Below, piece by piece: positions 5,055-6,236 of a DNA stretch of 6,236 nt. How positions within the stretch are numbered: the stretch's first letter is position 1; every line of letters begins with the position of its first letter. Under the pieces are notes generated by a model, which worked only from the letters and a program-made list of their open reading frames with translations, was not told where the DNA came from and did not search any database. Source of the stretch: Candidatus Woesearchaeota archaeon (lineage in GTDB: Archaea; Nanobdellota; Nanobdellia; SCGC-AAA011-G17; GW2011-AR17); NCBI GenBank assembly GCA_016211095.1, contig JACQSW010000029.1:1-6236 (forward strand), written 5' to 3'. The position numbers and the translations under genes are program-made.

Positions 5055-6236
5055 ATGTTGGAATACCCCTTGATTGAGAAGGCTTGGAAAAAAGGCACTA
5101 AAAGCGTTGATGTCGTTTACCCCAACAAATATTTTGGCGGAGTTTATTCCTTAGGCTTGCTTATCCTGTACAACCTCATTAACGGCTTGGATGGATGGAT
5201 TTGCAACAGGGTCTTTTTAGATAAGGGAAAAATCACTTCTAAACTAATAGGATTTACCTTACAATACGAACCAGACTACTATAACCTTATCAAGATACTA
5301 AAAAAAAATAATATCCCCCTTGACAAAGATAAGAGGGAGCAAATAATTTTCGCTGGAGGCCCATGCATAAATGCAAATCAGCACACATTATCTGGCCTTA
5401 TCGATTTTTTTGTGATAGGGGAAAGCGAAGAGGTTACACCAAAAATTTTGAAAGCTTACGAAGAGGTTAGTGGTGAAAAAAAAGCGTTCCTGCAAGAAAT
5501 CAGCAAACTAGTTGGAGTTTTTGTTCCAGGCATATCAACCCAGATAACCACCGCTTTCATCGAAGACATAGACCAAGCACCATACCCGCTTTATCAGCCC
5601 CTGCCAGAAACCATTGACAAAACATTTGTTTTCGGCGAAGCATTCATTCTCGAGATTGAGCGGGGATGCCCGTTCAACTGCAAATTCTGCCTGCTGCCCA
5701 CATTCTACACAAAAGTCAGGTTTAGGAGCTTGGAAAAAATAAAAGAAATCATTGATGCAGGCATAAAACTTAACAAGAGGAAAAAGGTTGTTATTTATTC
5801 AGCATCTTTCAGCCACCCAAAACGCAAAGAAATCCTAAAATACCTAATCAGCAAAGGGATGCATTTTTCTGTTCCATCACTAAAAGCAGAATTGATCGAT
5901 GAGGAATTATTAAATCTAATAAAGATGGGTGGGCAGAGAAGCTTAACAGTCGCGCCAGAGTCAAACCAGCGGTTAAGAATTGAGTTAGGAAAAAACCTCA
6001 CAGACCAGCAAATATTTGCCTTCTTAAAAAACGCAAAAAAAGCGGGCTTTGAAGAGGTAAAAACCTATTTTATGGTTGCTTTGCCGGGCGAAACAAAAAA
6101 AGATTTGGACGAAACAGTCGAGCTCATAAAAAACTGCAAAAGCTTTTTCCAAAAAATTTACGTTTCAATAAACCCCTTAACCCCTAAACCCAGGTCAGTG
6201 TTCTCCGAATACAAATTTGACAAAAAAACTGCAAAG
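5055..6236 (+). CDS. Radical SAM protein, 3' end outside the window
   Basis: The frame is open from ATG 5055 to the right edge (394 codons, no stop). The cluster motif C205-x3-C209-x2-C212 (ERGCPFNCKFCLLP) binds the 4Fe-4S centre that cleaves S-adenosylmethionine. Downstream motifs fit the radical SAM barrel: TVAPESNQRLR (298-308), a GLPGET-like VALPGETKKD (341-350) and SINPLTPKPRS (371-381). The N-terminal half (about 18-160) is a Rossmann-like region with VVYPNKYFGGVYSLGLLILY (20-39), FAGGPC (99-104) and FFVIGESEE (118-126). It resembles the cobalamin-binding-like domain of COG1032-type enzymes. No DxHxxG B12 motif is visible, so cobalamin use is doubtful. The substrate is unknown. The start has no clear Shine-Dalgarno and no TATA box, and the gene lies 39 bases past rpoK behind a probable terminator. 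Confidence 0.88.
   Translation, partial: MLEYPLIEKAWKKGTKSVDVVYPNKYFGGVYSLGLLILYNLINGLDGWICNRVFLDKGKITSKLIGFTLQYEPDYYNLIKILKKNNIPLDKDKREQIIFAGGPCINANQHTLSGLIDFFVIGESEEVTPKILKAYEEVSGEKKAFLQEISKLVGVFVPGISTQITTAFIEDIDQAPYPLYQPLPETIDKTFVFGEAFILEIERGCPFNCKFCLLPTFYTKVRFRSLEKIKEIIDAGIKLNKRKKVVIYSASFSHPKRKEILKYLISKGMHFSVPSLKAELIDEELLNLIKMGGQRSLTVAPESNQRLRIELGKNLTDQQIFAFLKNAKKAGFEEVKTYFMVALPGETKKDLDETVELIKNCKSFFQKIYVSINPLTPKPRSVFSEYKFDKKTAK

Noticed and set aside
5795..6001. Minus-strand frame of 68 codons opposite the radical SAM gene
   Set aside because: It lies within the clearly coding plus-strand radical SAM frame and carries no motif of its own.

Overview
The window comes from an archaeon. It carries an archaeal RNase P protein (Pop5/Rnp2), a proteasome alpha subunit, an SBDS/Sdo1 protein, all three core exosome subunits (Rrp4, Rrp41, Rrp42) and RNA polymerase subunit K (RpoK). 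Promoters are of the TATA/BRE type, and two genes appear to have leaderless or near-leaderless transcripts. The DNA is AT-rich, with ATA (Ile), AGG/AGA (Arg) and AAA (Lys) codons prominent. The lineage cannot be fixed from these genes alone. A small-genome or DPANN-like archaeon is possible, but so is an AT-rich euryarchaeote.

Left part (1-830). Two genes lie on the minus strand. The first is the 5' end of a membrane protein (117 to 1) that runs off the left edge; it has a TATA element about 26 bases before its ATG. The second is a small hemerythrin-like (HHE) protein (681 to 205) with a GTG start just downstream of its own TATA element. The 682-845 gap is a divergent promoter region. It holds the hemerythrin-like gene's promoter on the minus strand, the exosome operon's promoter on the plus strand (TATA 755-762), and a leader that can fold into a hairpin.

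Central part (846-5015). Seven plus-strand genes are packed with gaps of 7-12 bases or 4-base ATGA overlaps: rnp2, psmA, sdo1, rrp4, rrp41, rrp42, rpoK. This is the conserved archaeal exosome 'superoperon', which links RNA processing and decay (exosome, RNase P), ribosome maturation (SBDS), protein decay (20S proteasome) and transcription (RNA polymerase). Here rpoK directly follows rrp42, where rpl37ae and rpoP are commonly found. Rpl15e and Rpp30, often found upstream, are absent.

Right part (5016-6236). After a weak stem and a T-rich tract that looks like an archaeal terminator comes a radical SAM enzyme gene. It is open to the right edge (394 codons visible), with a clear CxxxCxxC cluster motif.

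No tRNA, rRNA, CRISPR array, insertion sequence or long repeat was seen. No stretch over 300 bases lacks a gene. Nothing here is a clearly new system. The points most worth checking are the altered catalytic-site spacing and Asp-to-Glu change in Rrp41, the His-poor second half of the hemerythrin-like protein, and the position of rpoK and the radical SAM gene next to the exosome genes.
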